The position numbers were made by a program, and so were the translations under genes. Below the pieces are notes generated by a model, which saw only the letters and a program-made list of their open reading frames with translations, was not told where the DNA came from and ran no database searches. A stretch of 64,000 nt of DNA from Burkholderia diffusa (lineage in GTDB: Bacteria; Pseudomonadota; Gammaproteobacteria; Burkholderiales; Burkholderiaceae): positions 1 to 64,000 of the forward strand of contig NZ_CP013363.1 in NCBI RefSeq assembly GCF_001718315.1, read 5' to 3'. This document shows positions 43,600 through 53,147 of the stretch, in pieces; position 1 is the stretch's first letter; each line of letters starts with the position of its first letter.

Positions 43600-44973
43600 A
43601 TGCTCGAAGACAGCGCCCGCCTGACCTCCCTCATCTGCGGCACCGAGCCGCTCAACCGGATCTGGTCGCCCCGCGCGACGATCCAGCGGATGCTCGACGT
43701 CGAAGCCGCGCTCGCACGTGCGCTCGCCGCGCGGCAGGTGATTCCCGCCGCCGCGGTCGCGCCGATCGAACGCGCGTGTGACGCCGCCCGGCTCGACGCC
43801 GATGCGCTCGCGCACGGCGCGGCGCTCGGCGGCAATCTCGCGATTCCGCTCGTCAAGCAGCTCACCGCCCAGGTGAAGGCCGACGACCCCGAGGCCGCGA
43901 AGTTCGTGCACTGGGGCGCGACGAGCCAGGACATCATCGATACCGCGACCGTGCTGCAGTTGCGCGACACGCTCGACGTGCTCGAGCCGCTGCTCGACGA
44001 AGCGTGCACGTCGCTCGCGGCGCTCGCGCGCACGCATCGCGCGACGCCGATGATCGGCCGCACGTGGCTGCAGCAGGCGCTGCCGATCACGCTCGGCCTG
44101 AAATTCGCGCAATGGCTCGATGCGCTGCTGCGCCATCGCGCGCGCTTCGCCGAATTGCGCGCGCGCGTGCTGGTGCTGCAGTTCGGCGGCGCCGCCGGCA
44201 CGCTGGCGAGCCTGCGCGACCAGGCGGCCGGCGTGAGCGCCGCGCTCGCGGCCGACCTGAAGCTCGCCCTGCCGGCCGTGCCGTGGCATACGCAGCGCGA
44301 CCGCATCGCGGAAGCCGCGTCGTGCTTCGGAATGCTGACCGGCACGCTCGGCAAGATCGCGCGCGACGTGTCGCTGCAGATGCAGACCGAAGTCGGCGAG
44401 CTCGGCGAACCGGCGGCTGCCGGCAAGGGCGGCTCGTCGACGATGCCGCACAAGCGCAACCCCGTCGGCTGCGCGGCCGTGCTGACCGCCGCGGTGCGCG
44501 CGCCGAACCTTGTCGCGACCGTGTTTGCCGGGATGGTCCAGGAGCACGAGCGCGCGCTCGGCGGCTGGCAGGCCGAATGGGATGCGCTGCCCGACCTCGC
44601 GCGCCTGACCGGCGGCGCGCTCGCGCAGATCGCGCAGATCGTCGCCGGCCTCGACGTGAACACCGAACGCCTTGCCGCGAACCTCGATGTGACGCACGGG
44701 CTGATCCTCGGCGAAGCCGTGATGCTCGCGCTGGGCGACCGGATCGGGCGCCTCGATGCGCATCATGTCGTCGAGCAGGCGTCGAAGGAAGCCGTGCGCA
44801 CCGGCGCGACGTTGTTCGACGTGCTCGCCGCCGATGCGAACGTATCCGCCCACCTGTCGCGCGACGCGCTCGCGCGGCTGCTCGATCCCGCACATTATGT
44901 CGGCGAGGCGCAGGCCTACGTCGACGCGGTGCTCGCGCTGCACGCGGGCACGACACAACCAGGAGAACACTGA
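43600..44973 (+). CDS. pcaB: 3-carboxy-cis,cis-muconate cycloisomerase
   Basis: A 457-residue member of the fumarase/aspartase superfamily that lactonises 3-carboxy-cis,cis-muconate. GSSTMPHKRNPVGC is the superfamily signature with the catalytic serine loop, and KFVHWGATSQDIIDTATVL is the second conserved region. Length is normal. The ATG at 43600 is chosen because the upstream frame crosses the hairpin. Its stop overlaps the pcaD start (TGATG). Confidence 0.94.
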   Translation: MLEDSARLTSLICGTEPLNRIWSPRATIQRMLDVEAALARALAARQVIPAAAVAPIERACDAARLDADALAHGAALGGNLAIPLVKQLTAQVKADDPEAAKFVHWGATSQDIIDTATVLQLRDTLDVLEPLLDEACTSLAALARTHRATPMIGRTWLQQALPITLGLKFAQWLDALLRHRARFAELRARVLVLQFGGAAGTLASLRDQAAGVSAALAADLKLALPAVPWHTQRDRIAEAASCFGMLTGTLGKIARDVSLQMQTEVGELGEPAAAGKGGSSTMPHKRNPVGCAAVLTAAVRAPNLVATVFAGMVQEHERALGGWQAEWDALPDLARLTGGALAQIAQIVAGLDVNTERLAANLDVTHGLILGEAVMLALGDRIGRLDAHHVVEQASKEAVRTGATLFDVLAADANVSAHLSRDALARLLDPAHYVGEAQAYVDAVLALHAGTTQPGEH

Positions 44974-45758
44974 TGCCTTTCGCCACTGTCAACGGCGTGA
45001 AACTGCATTACCGGATCGACCGTGCCGCACGCGACGACGCGCCGTGGCTCGTCTTCTCGAACTCGCTCGGCGCCGACCTGCAGATGTGGGCGCCGCAGAT
45101 TCGTCCGCTCGCGCAGCATTTCAACATCCTGCGCTACGACACGCGCGGCCATGGCCATTCCGAAGCGCCGGCCGGTTCGTACACGATCGACCAGCTCGCG
45201 GGCGACGTGATCGGCCTGCTCGACCACGTCGGCATCGACCGCGCGCACTTCTGCGGGATTTCGATGGGTGGACTGACCGGTGCCGCGCTCGCCGCGCGCT
45301 ACCCGTCGCGCATCGTGCGTGCCGTGCTGTCGAACACCGCCGCTAAGATCGGCTCGCCGGAAGTGTGGGCGCCGCGGGCGCAGAAGGCTCGTGCGGAAGG
45401 GATGGCCGCGCTGGCCGACGCCGTGCTGCCGCGCTGGTTCACGGACACGTTCGTCGATCGCGAGCCGCGTTTGTTCGACGCGATCCGCGACACCTTCGTG
45501 CATACCGACAAGGACGGCTACGCGGCGAACTGCGACGCGCTGAACGCGGCCGACCTGCGCGAGGAAGTGAAGGGCATCGCGCTGCCGGTGCTCGTCGTGA
45601 CCGGCGCGAAGGACATGTCGACGCCGGCCGACCAGGGCCGTGCGCTGGCCGCCGCGATTCCCGGCGCGCGTCACGTCGAATTCGACGCCGCGCACATTTC
45701 GAACATCGAGTGCACCGACGGCTTCAACCGCGCGCTGCTCGACTTCCTGACCGCATGA
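44973..45758 (+). CDS. pcaD: 3-oxoadipate enol-lactonase
   Basis: A 261-residue alpha/beta hydrolase. The nucleophile elbow is FCGISMGGLTG, the oxyanion region LVFSNSLGADLQMW, and the catalytic His is near FDAAHISNIE. It hydrolyses the enol-lactone to 3-oxoadipate. Starts inside the pcaB stop codon, and pcaC follows after 10 bp. Confidence 0.95.
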   Translation: MPFATVNGVKLHYRIDRAARDDAPWLVFSNSLGADLQMWAPQIRPLAQHFNILRYDTRGHGHSEAPAGSYTIDQLAGDVIGLLDHVGIDRAHFCGISMGGLTGAALAARYPSRIVRAVLSNTAAKIGSPEVWAPRAQKARAEGMAALADAVLPRWFTDTFVDREPRLFDAIRDTFVHTDKDGYAANCDALNAADLREEVKGIALPVLVVTGAKDMSTPADQGRALAAAIPGARHVEFDAAHISNIECTDGFNRALLDFLTA

Positions 45759-45768
45759 GGCACCGACG

Positions 45769-46155
45769 ATGGACGACCAGCAACGTTACGAAGCGGGGAT
45801 GAAGGTGCGCCGCGCGGTGCTCGGCGACGCGCACGTCGACCGTTCGATCCAGAATCGCACCGAAGTGACCGACGAATTCCAGAACCTGATCACGCGCTAC
45901 GCGTGGGGCGAGATCTGGACGCGCGACGGGCTGCCGCGCCATACGCGCAGCCTGCTGACCATCGCGATGATGGTCGCGCTGAACCGCGGCGAGGAACTCG
46001 CGCTGCATCTGCGCGCCGCGCGCAACAACGGCGTGACGCGCGACGAGATCAAGGAAGTGCTGCTGCAGACCGCGATCTACTGCGGCGTGCCGGCTGCGAA
46101 CTCCGCGTTCCATCTCGCGGACAAGATCTTCAAGGAACAGGATGGGGCCGCCTAG
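45769..46155 (+). CDS. pcaC: 4-carboxymuconolactone decarboxylase
   Basis: A 128-residue CMD-family enzyme of normal length. ITRYAWGEIWTRDGLPRHTR and LRAARNNGVTRDEIKEVLLQ are characteristic, and the family His-x3-Cys-like active region lies near TAIYCGVPAANSAFH. It decarboxylates gamma-carboxymuconolactone to the enol-lactone used by PcaD. It is a separate gene rather than a PcaDC fusion. Confidence 0.95.
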   Translation: MDDQQRYEAGMKVRRAVLGDAHVDRSIQNRTEVTDEFQNLITRYAWGEIWTRDGLPRHTRSLLTIAMMVALNRGEELALHLRAARNNGVTRDEIKEVLLQTAIYCGVPAANSAFHLADKIFKEQDGAA

Positions 46156-46318
46156 GTGCTGCTGAACAGCACGGCCGGCTTGCGCCGGACGTGACCCGAT
46201 CGCGACGTCTGCCACTGCCGGCGGATGTCGACGACGCATGACGCGCCGGCGGCGAATCGGCGCGCAAACAAGGAAAGGCGCGGCCATCAGGCCGCGTTGT
46301 TTAAATAGGAGACTCGCG

Positions 46319-47677
46319 ATGAATCGCGCACCCGTGGTCGATGTCCAGACCTTCATCAACGAGCAGCCGTTCGGCGGCTTCCAGTGGCTCGTATTCCTGA
46401 TGTGTTTCGTGATCGTGCTGCTCGACGGCTTCGATACCGCCGCGATCGGCTTCATCGCGCCGTCGCTGCTCGGCGAATGGAACCTCACCAAACCCGATCT
46501 CGCACCCGTGCTGAGTGCCGCGCTGTTCGGCCTTGCATGCGGTGCGCTCGTGTCGGGCCCGCTGTCCGATCGCCTGGGGCGCCGCTCGCTGCTGCTCGGT
46601 TCGGTGTTCCTGTTCGGCGTCGCATGTTTCGTTTCCGCATTCTCGACGACCATCGGGCATCTGACGGTGCTGCGCTTCGTCACCGGTGTCGGCCTCGGCG
46701 CGGCGATGCCGAACGCGGTCACGATGATGGGCGAGTTCTGCCCGGACAAGCGCCGCGCGACCGTGATTAATCTGATGTTCTGCGGTTTCCCGCTCGGCGC
46801 TGCGTTCGGCGGCTTTCTCGCCGCGTGGATGATCCCGCATTTCGGCTGGCGCAGCGTGCTGATGCTCGGCGGTGTGACGCCGTTGCTGCTCGGCGTGCTG
46901 CTGCTGATGAAGATGCCCGAATCGGTGCGTTTCATGGTCGCGCAAGGCCAGAGCATCGACCGGATCCGCGCGACGCTTTCGCGGATCTCTCGCGATGCGC
47001 TGAACGCCGGCTCGTTCGCGATGACCGAATCGGCGCCGCACACGGGCAGCAAGGGGATCGGCGTCGTGGTGTCGCGCTCGTACATCGTCGGCTCGGTGAT
47101 GCTGTGGCTCGCGTACTTCATGGGCCTCGTGATCTTCTACGCGTCGATCAACTGGATGCCGATCCTGCTGAAGGACGCGGGCCTCACGCCGAAGAGCGCG
47201 ACGCTGATTTCCGCGCTGTTCCCGCTCGGCGGCGTCGGCGCGGTGCTGTGCGGCGTGCTGATGGACCGCTTCAACGCGAACCGCGTGATCGCCGTGTGCT
47301 ATGCGCTGACCGCGTTCAGCGTGTATGCGATCGGCCAGGCGGCCGGGAACGTCGGGTTGCTCGTGCTGGTCGTGTTCATCGCCGGCGTGCTGATGAACAC
47401 CGCGCAATCGTCGATGCCGGCGCTTGCCGCCGCGTTCTATCCGACCGAAGGGCGTGGCACGGGCGTGGCGTGGATGCTCGGTGTCGGCCGCTTCGGCGGG
47501 ATCGCCGGGTCGTTCCTCGTTGCCGAACTGACGCGCCGCCACTTCTCGTTCGCGGGCGTGTTCGCGACGATCGCCGTCGCGGGCTTGCTTGCGTGTCTTG
47601 CGTTGCTGATCAAGCAGATGGCGCGGCCGCACGGTGCCGCGCAGCCGGGCGGCAAGATCCAGTCGCTCGGGCATTGA
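46319..47677 (+). CDS. pcaK: 4-hydroxybenzoate/protocatechuate transporter
   Basis: A 452-residue MFS permease of the aromatic acid:H+ symporter group, 12 helices. The helix-1 acidic motif VLLDGFDTAAIGF and loop motif GPLSDRLGRRSLLLG are the family signatures. It imports 4-hydroxybenzoate or protocatechuate. It is the last gene of the pca block, 163 bp after pcaC, and is followed by a clear terminator at 47684. Confidence 0.93.
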   Translation: MNRAPVVDVQTFINEQPFGGFQWLVFLMCFVIVLLDGFDTAAIGFIAPSLLGEWNLTKPDLAPVLSAALFGLACGALVSGPLSDRLGRRSLLLGSVFLFGVACFVSAFSTTIGHLTVLRFVTGVGLGAAMPNAVTMMGEFCPDKRRATVINLMFCGFPLGAAFGGFLAAWMIPHFGWRSVLMLGGVTPLLLGVLLLMKMPESVRFMVAQGQSIDRIRATLSRISRDALNAGSFAMTESAPHTGSKGIGVVVSRSYIVGSVMLWLAYFMGLVIFYASINWMPILLKDAGLTPKSATLISALFPLGGVGAVLCGVLMDRFNANRVIAVCYALTAFSVYAIGQAAGNVGLLVLVVFIAGVLMNTAQSSMPALAAAFYPTEGRGTGVAWMLGVGRFGGIAGSFLVAELTRRHFSFAGVFATIAVAGLLACLALLIKQMARPHGAAQPGGKIQSLGH

Positions 47678-47683
47678 GCGGGA

Positions 47684-47708
47684 CCGGGGCCATGCCCCGG
47701 CCTTTTGC
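47684..47708 (+). terminator. Rho-independent terminator after pcaK
   Basis: Stem CCGGGGC (47684-47690), loop CAT, GCCCCGG (47694-47700), then CCTTTTGC. A second stem, GGGCCGC/GCGGCCC at 47753-47770, follows. Confidence 0.82.
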
Positions 47709-47794
47709 TTGTTGCGAACGGTCGTGAGGCCGGCGATACGCAACGGCAGACCGGGCCGCGTCAGCGGCCCATTGATTTTACGGCCGCCGCGCCG

Positions 47795-48043
47795 CTACTC
47801 CTCCGCGTCGTGTTCCTTCACGAAGTTGCGCAGATACGCGCGCAGCGCGGCTTCCTGGCTGCGATGATCGGCGAGGTTCGCGGCGCCCATCGCTTCCTCG
47901 TCGCCGAACAGCGTGGGCGGCGCGCAGTATGTACCCACTTCGACGTTTTCGCGCAGCACGCGGATGTCGTGCGTGAGCGGGCGGTACTCGGCTATCCAGT
48001 GCATGCCCTCGATGTGCTCGCCAGCTTTCAGCATTGGCTTCAT
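47795..48043 (-). CDS. Hypothetical protein
   Basis: An 82-residue hydrophilic protein starting MKPMLKAGEHIEGMHWIAEY and containing RPLTHDIRVLRENVEVGTY. The C-terminus (LRAYLRNFVKEHDAEE) is acidic and helical. I do not recognise the family; no signal peptide or membrane helix. It lies alone, convergent with pcaK. Confidence 0.55.
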   Translation of the reverse strand: MKPMLKAGEHIEGMHWIAEYRPLTHDIRVLRENVEVGTYCAPPTLFGDEEAMGAANLADHRSQEAALRAYLRNFVKEHDAEE

Positions 48044-48153
48044 CGGCAATCTCCATGCAGAGCAGCGGTGCAGCCGGCAAAGCGGCTGAACACGCCCGTA
48101 CCACAAGCGTACGCCTGCATGGCGCGAAGCTCAACGGGTGCACTTGTGAGCGC

Positions 48154-48771
48154 TTACTGCGGGAGCAGATGCACGACGAGCGGGTATAGCGACAGGATCA
48201 GCAGCACGGCCATCGTCACGTTGAAGATGCGCAGCGCGCGGCGGTTCGACAGGAAGCGGCGCAGACCTTGGCCGCACGCGGCCCACAGGCTGATGCACGG
48301 AAAGCCGATCAGGATGAACACGACGGCCATCCACGCGGCGTTCATTCCGTAGTCGGCGGACAGGCGGATCGTCGTCGCGGCGGTCAGCACCATCATCCAT
48401 GCCTTCGGATTGACCCACTGGAACGCGGCGGCTTCGAGGAACGTCATCGGCCGCGGCTTGGCGCCTTGCGCCTTCACTTCGCCGGACGTGCCGATGCGCC
48501 ATGCGAGGTACAGCAGATACGCGACGCTCGCGACTTCGAGGATCGTATACAGGACCGGCACGCGCCGGAACGCCTCGCCGAGGCCGAAGCCGACACACAG
48601 CATCAGGACCGCGACGCCGATGCTGATGCCGAACAGGTGCGGCATCGTGCGGCGGAACCCGAAATTGACGCCGGAAGCGAGCAGCATCGTGTTGTTCGGG
48701 CCAGGGGTGATCGACGTGACGAGCGCGAACAGCATGCCGGCGGGCAATGCGCTGAGGGTGAGGAAGTCCAT
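48154..48771 (-). CDS. LysE/RhtB-family amino acid exporter
   Basis: A 205-residue six-helix exporter with SITPGPNNTMLLASGVNFGF (family motif) and AFQWVNPKAWMMVLTAATT. Distinct from argO at 32604; RhtB-type members export homoserine, threonine or related amino acids. The ATG at 48771 gives the normal N-terminus, and the palindrome at 48829 sits upstream. No regulator gene accompanies it. Confidence 0.88.
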   Translation of the reverse strand: MDFLTLSALPAGMLFALVTSITPGPNNTMLLASGVNFGFRRTMPHLFGISIGVAVLMLCVGFGLGEAFRRVPVLYTILEVASVAYLLYLAWRIGTSGEVKAQGAKPRPMTFLEAAAFQWVNPKAWMMVLTAATTIRLSADYGMNAAWMAVVFILIGFPCISLWAACGQGLRRFLSNRRALRIFNVTMAVLLILSLYPLVVHLLPQ

Positions 48772-48828
48772 CGCGGATTCTCCATTCGTGTTCGAGACTG
48801 GGATGGAGCCAGTGTAGCGACGGTTTTC

Positions 48829-48847
48829 TGTACAGTACCGGTACAGT
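48829..48847. promoter_or_regulatory. Operator-like dyad upstream of the LysE gene
   Basis: TGTACAGTACCGGTACAGT centres on a perfect GTACCGGTAC palindrome and contains repeated GTACAG. Such sites upstream of RhtB-type exporters are often bound by GntR/MocR regulators, but no such gene is found next to it. Confidence 0.45.
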
Positions 48848-49235
48848 TTGATGGATGGGTGCCGGTACGGGGGGGCGGAAGTTGCGGAGCGGGAGGTAAT
48901 TTCGAACCAGACCACGTCTCAACTATGGTGCGACCGGGCGGTAAGCGGTTCGCTCCACCGTCCTCAATCAGGTGAAATCATGCCGTCTCCGCAGGGGATA
49001 CGGCCACCAGTTCTTCGACTCGTGCAGCACCAGCACGCGTTCAACCACAGCCTGCTGCCCCGGCGGTTTCGCGTGCGGTCACCACGACCGCAAAAACGCA
49101 TCCCAGCGATGCGATTCCGTCTGAGCGCGAACCGCGTCGCACGCCGTATGATCGCCCCGGTCTTTTCTCGAGGCCACCCAATGCGCGTCGTCATCTCCAT
49201 TCGTTCGCGCGCTTCGCCACAACAACCCAGCGAAT
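48848..49235. other. Intergenic region without a recognised gene
   Basis: About 390 bp between the LysE gene and the Bcr/CflA-type gene. Frames on both strands show no family features. A divergent regulator expected from the dyad at 48829 is missing here, so it may have been lost. Confidence 0.4.
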
Positions 49236-50437
49236 ATGTCCAACTTCTCACTCATACTCGTCGTATCAATGTTGAGCGCCTTTGGCCTGATCGCGTCCGA
49301 CGTCTATCTGCCCGCCATGCCGTCGATGGCCCATGAGTTCTCAATCGGCGCATGGCAGATGCCGCAGACGGTATCGGCCTACCTGATCGCGCTCGCCTGC
49401 GCCCAACTGTTCTATGGCCCCCTCTCCGATCGATGGGGCCGCAAACCCGTGCTGACGGTCGGAATCCTTCTGTACATTTTTGGCTCGATCGGCTGCGCAA
49501 GTGCCGGCGGCTTCGCAAGCTTTCTCGGCTGGCGCATGCTTGAGGCGCTCGGTGCAGCTTCCGGTCTCGTCATCGGCCGCGCAATCATCGCCGACACCTG
49601 CGATAAGAAGGAATCCGCAAAGGTCTACAGCATCGTATATCCGCTCGTCTCGCTGTCTCCAGCGATCGCCCCCGCGATCGGCGGATATCTGGCCGCCTGG
49701 TTCGGGCGGCGAAGCGATTTCATTTTCGTCGCCGGGTTTGGCGCAGTCGCGCTCGCGCTGGTACAGCTTCTTCTGAAAGAAACGCGGCCGCCCGTCGCGC
49801 CGGGGCAGCATCGCACAGTTGCGCTGGCCGGTTTTTCCGACGTGCTCGGAGATCGCGTGTTCATCCGATATACGCTCGTCGTGTGCGCAATCTATTGCGC
49901 GTGGTTCGTGTACCTGACGCAATCGCCCTTCATCTTTTCGGGCCTCGCCCTTCGGAACAGCAAAGCGGCTGGCTTTATCTGCCGCTTACTGCCGGCATCA
50001 TTTCCGCCAACATGATCTCGCGCCGCATGCTCGACCGGATGTCCTACGACTCGATCGTCGTGGCCGGTGTGGGCTGTTTCGTCGCCGGCGGCATTGCATT
50101 CGCCTTGTGCGAATCGTGGCATTTCAAAAGCCTCATCGCAGTCGTAATGCCAATGTTTCTCGTCAGCCTGTCAAACGGATCGTCGTTGTCGCTCGCCGTC
50201 TCGGGCGCCATCGCGAGCGAACATGGGCGCGCCGCCACGGCGTCTGGGCTGGTCGGATTCCTCCAGATCGGAAGTGCGTCGCTGGCGGCCACCGTGTCCA
50301 GCGGATTGCTCGGTACCGGAAGCCACGTGCTGGCGACGGCAATTCCGTTCTTCGCAATCGTCGCCGCAGTCGCGATCGTCCCCCGGTGGTATGCCGCGCG
50401 GCGCACGCTCTCGATGCGCAACACGCTGCCACGTTAA
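49236..50437 (+). pseudogene. Bcr/CflA-type multidrug efflux MFS transporter, frameshifted
   Basis: The first frame (49236-about 49950) encodes MSNFSLILVVSMLSAFGLIA, then SDVYLPAMPSMAHEF and GPLSDRWGRKPVLT, the first eight or so helices of a Bcr/CflA drug:proton antiporter. After QSPFIFSGLA, at about 49945, homology jumps to another frame, SEQQSGWLYLPLTAGIISAN, and runs to 50437. Joined, they give the normal length near 400 residues. The shift corresponds to one missing base in GCCCTTCGG. Either a recent pseudogene or a sequencing error; the rest looks intact. Confidence 0.8.
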
Positions 50438-50473
50438 ACCCCCCCGGGCTTTCCGCCGACGAGATCCGGGCCG

Positions 50474-51349
50474 CTATCGATAGCGGTCGAACGAAGCCGC
50501 TATCTCGTCGGTGACCGCCCGAACGCGCGCCGTCCGGTTCAGGTCAGTATGCGAAACAAGCCAGACCTGATACGGCGCGGTTCGAGTCCTGTCAGGCCAG
50601 ATTCGCACGAGCGAATCGTCCTCCTGCGCCATATATGCCGGGAGCTCGCCGATTCCGATACCGGACCGGATCGCCGTCGCCAGCATCAGGCTCGAACTCA
50701 CTTGCGCTACCACGCGCCCTCGTTCCATCGACTCGCCGCACAGTGAGTGCCCCTGGTTCGACGTGATGGAAGGTTGGTAGACAACGAGATCATGACCTTC
50801 GAAAGCGGATCCAATCGCGGGGGCGCCACGCGCATCCAGGTACTCGCGACTCGCGAACAAGCCGACTTCCCATTCGGCCAGCTTCCGGCGTACGAGATCG
50901 GGATTTTCCGGCATCACGGTTCGAATCGCGAGATCCGCGGCACGTCGCGTCAGGTTGAGCACCTGCACGGAAGTTGTCAGGACCACGTGTATGCCGGGGT
51001 ATTTCCGGCGTAACGCGCGGATCGCGGGAACGACAAAATCCATCGCCAGGGAATCGGTTGTCGTCACCCGAACCTCGCCTTCGAGGCGATCGTCCGAGCC
51101 ATGTGCGCGACGCTCGAACTCGCACGCCGCTCGCTCCATCGCTTCTGCAGCCAGCAACGAATGCTCGCCGATCTGCGTTACGACATAGCCGGACGGCGTC
51201 TTGAGAAACAGCTTCGCACCCAGCGCCTTCTCCAGTGCCGTCAGTCGCCGCCCCACGGTTGCCTGATCGACATCGAGAACGACTGCAGCCTCGCGCAGCG
51301 TCCCGACACGATGAACTGCCAAAAAGACGCGTGCATCGTCCCAATTCAT
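50474..51349 (-). CDS. LysR-family regulator
   Basis: A 291-residue LysR protein with MNWDDARVFLAVHRVGTLRE and VDQATVGRRLTALEKALGAK in the helix-turn-helix, and an effector domain from about 90 (GEVRVTTTDSLAMDFVVPAI). The ATG at 51349 is clear. It is convergent with the frameshifted transporter, so it is probably not its classical divergent activator. Target unknown. Confidence 0.85.
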   Translation of the reverse strand: MNWDDARVFLAVHRVGTLREAAVVLDVDQATVGRRLTALEKALGAKLFLKTPSGYVVTQIGEHSLLAAEAMERAACEFERRAHGSDDRLEGEVRVTTTDSLAMDFVVPAIRALRRKYPGIHVVLTTSVQVLNLTRRAADLAIRTVMPENPDLVRRKLAEWEVGLFASREYLDARGAPAIGSAFEGHDLVVYQPSITSNQGHSLCGESMERGRVVAQVSSSLMLATAIRSGIGIGELPAYMAQEDDSLVRIWPDRTRTAPYQVWLVSHTDLNRTARVRAVTDEIAASFDRYR

Positions 51350-51592
51350 GAATAACGTTCTCTCTCAGTAAAGCACTTTTGCATTCTCTGAATGCGATTA
51401 TACAAGTTGAGTGTCTCCACCCAGCAGATATAATCAGGTTTCCATATCAAATGGCATGTCGAGATGTTCAGGAAATCGATGATTCTCTCGTCATATGGAC
51501 GGTTTTAAAGTGCGGTGCCGGCGTATTTGACTCGCTTGGACTGTATTCAAATTGATCGTCTTCGGCACCGTTTCACACCGGTAACGACCGTG

Positions 51593-52102
51593 TCAGTTCA
51601 TGATGCGTTCTCGGTACCGAAGTTCAACGATCTCGTTGATACGAGGTTGAATGTTGGAAATGGCTCGTTCCATCTCCGGCATGATCGAACCGCGACCTTT
51701 TCGGAGCCATGCTTGTCCCGCCGGGCTCATGTAGAAATCGTTGATGCCGCGTAGCTCGCTGATGGTGAAGTTCCTTGCGCAACTCTCCAGAAGCTGTCTG
51801 AGTATGGGATATTTAGCATTATTGAGCGTTTCGTCGAGCACTTCGCTGTAGACATTGGCATCCGTCGAACTTCTCATTCCTGGTCTGCGCTGGATGGCAT
51901 CATACGAGTTTCTGACAATTTCTCGGATACGTTGGTCCATATCATCTTCTACACCTGCCAATTTGATTGATTGGCGGCACAAGGCACGCCTGTCGCCGGA
52001 TCGATTCCAGTCGTCGAACCCGCGAAACTGGGCGTAGGCCGGAGAGCCAAAAAAGAAAGACGCGATGAACGCTGTCATCATAAGGACGACGATATTTTTC
52101 AT
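51593..52102 (-). CDS. DUF2059-like exported protein
   Basis: A 169-residue protein with a signal peptide (MKNIVVLMMTAFIASFFFGS, cleaved near AYA-QF). The mature part matches the pattern of DUF2059 proteins: SCARNFTISELRGINDFYMS and SPAGQAWLRKGRGSIMPEME. DUF2059 proteins are periplasmic and of unknown function. The gene lies in DNA of visibly lower GC than its neighbours, suggesting acquisition. Confidence 0.75.
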   Translation of the reverse strand: MKNIVVLMMTAFIASFFFGSPAYAQFRGFDDWNRSGDRRALCRQSIKLAGVEDDMDQRIREIVRNSYDAIQRRPGMRSSTDANVYSEVLDETLNNAKYPILRQLLESCARNFTISELRGINDFYMSPAGQAWLRKGRGSIMPEMERAISNIQPRINEIVELRYRERIMN

Positions 52103-52280
52103 TTGAGATGGGAAAATCGAGGGAAAACGTTGATCGAACGCGACGCAGTGAAGTGAGGTTCCCTTGCGCGGAAGCAGTTTTGCAAGGCCGGGCCTGATAT
52201 GCGCCAGTCTTGCAACCGGTGCCCGGCGGTTTCGCGCGGTTCGAAGGAAGTTGCCGTGGGACGCCTTTCTCGAGGGCTCG

Positions 52281-52442
52281 TCAATCGATTACGTCGGCGC
52301 AGGTATCCGTCGGCGCCGCTGCGAAGTGTCCAACCACCGGAATGACCTTGAGGCCCGCAGACGCGACACGACACGGTGCGGCGACCGCCCCGCATCCGGA
52401 AAGGACCGCGATCAGCGGAATAAGGGTAAGCAGTTTCTTCAT
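52281..52442 (-). CDS. Small lipoprotein (DUF6726-like)
   Basis: A 53-residue lipoprotein: MKKLLTLIPLIAVLSGCGAV has a lipobox LSGC, so Cys18 is the lipidated residue. The short mature part contains PCRVASAGLKVIPVVGHFAA and ends TCADVID. Similar tiny lipoproteins are common in Burkholderia; function unknown. The ATG at 52442 is preferred to the upstream in-frame start because of the signal sequence. Confidence 0.7.
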   Translation of the reverse strand: MKKLLTLIPLIAVLSGCGAVAAPCRVASAGLKVIPVVGHFAAAPTDTCADVID

Positions 52443-52532
52443 GTCGTCACCTGTCGACGAAAGTTGCGTTGCTTTACGGTTTCGCGCGGCTCGCCCGACG
52501 TAGAGCCGCATCCGAACCATGCCGGATGGAAT

Positions 52533-53147
52533 TCATGACTTCAGCGCACACACGGCCATCGCGATATCGGCGGCGGCCTGGGTGACGATCTGCTGGTAGG
52601 CGAGTACCAGGCTTCCCAGTTCGCCGGGAGCTGGCCACTCCGCCTGCGTACGGCCGGCCGTCAACTGACCGTCGGATACGCGTTGCACGGTCCAGTTGAT
52701 GACCGCGCCGGCGCGTATACCGAGTTCGGCATCCATGCTGACCACCGCGGCCGTCACGCGGTATTGCGGTTTCACTCCGGAGGGGTTTCGCTGGTAGATA
52801 TCGACGGCGCCGAGACTCGACTGCAGCCGTTGCGACAACGCATCGCGCAACTCGTCGGGCAGCGGCGCCAGCCAGCGATCCTGTTCCAGCAGCTTGAAGG
52901 TGCCGTTGCGCTGATTCAGAATCAGATTGGTCCGATTGAGGCGTTCGGGAACGGCTACGGGGGCTACCTCGATCCATCGCGAGCCGATGCCGGTGGCCGG
53001 CGCGGCGCACTGCTCGACTGCCGCACGGCCCGCCGATACCTGCTCCAACGTGTAATAGCGCGGCTCAGGGGACGCGCAGCCGGTCAATATGGACGCGCCG
53101 AGCGTCCAGCCGAGGGCTGTCGACGCGAGGTTCGAGTGTCCGATCAT
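52533..53147 (-). CDS. pqiC: PqiC-type outer-membrane lipoprotein
   Basis: A 204-residue lipoprotein with signal and lipobox (SILTGCASPEPRYYTLEQ) and the PqiC/YmbA domain (IGSRWIEVAPVAVPERLNRT, QDRWLAPLPDELRDALSQRL). PqiC anchors the PqiB tunnel to the outer membrane in lipid trafficking. Overlaps pqiB by 4 bp (ATGA), the last gene of the pqi operon. Confidence 0.9.
   Translation of the reverse strand: MIGHSNLASTALGWTLGASILTGCASPEPRYYTLEQVSAGRAAVEQCAAPATGIGSRWIEVAPVAVPERLNRTNLILNQRNGTFKLLEQDRWLAPLPDELRDALSQRLQSSLGAVDIYQRNPSGVKPQYRVTAAVVSMDAELGIRAGAVINWTVQRVSDGQLTAGRTQAEWPAPGELGSLVLAYQQIVTQAAADIAMAVCALKS

Noticed and set aside
42099..44663. An 854-residue antisense frame over pcaI-pcaB
   Set aside because: Covers three confidently identified genes on the other strand and is serine/alanine/arginine-rich without domain signals.
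46301..47743. A 480-residue frame opposite pcaK
   Set aside because: Composition (His/Arg/Glu-rich, low hydrophobic content) is the typical shadow of a GC-rich membrane-protein gene on the other strand.
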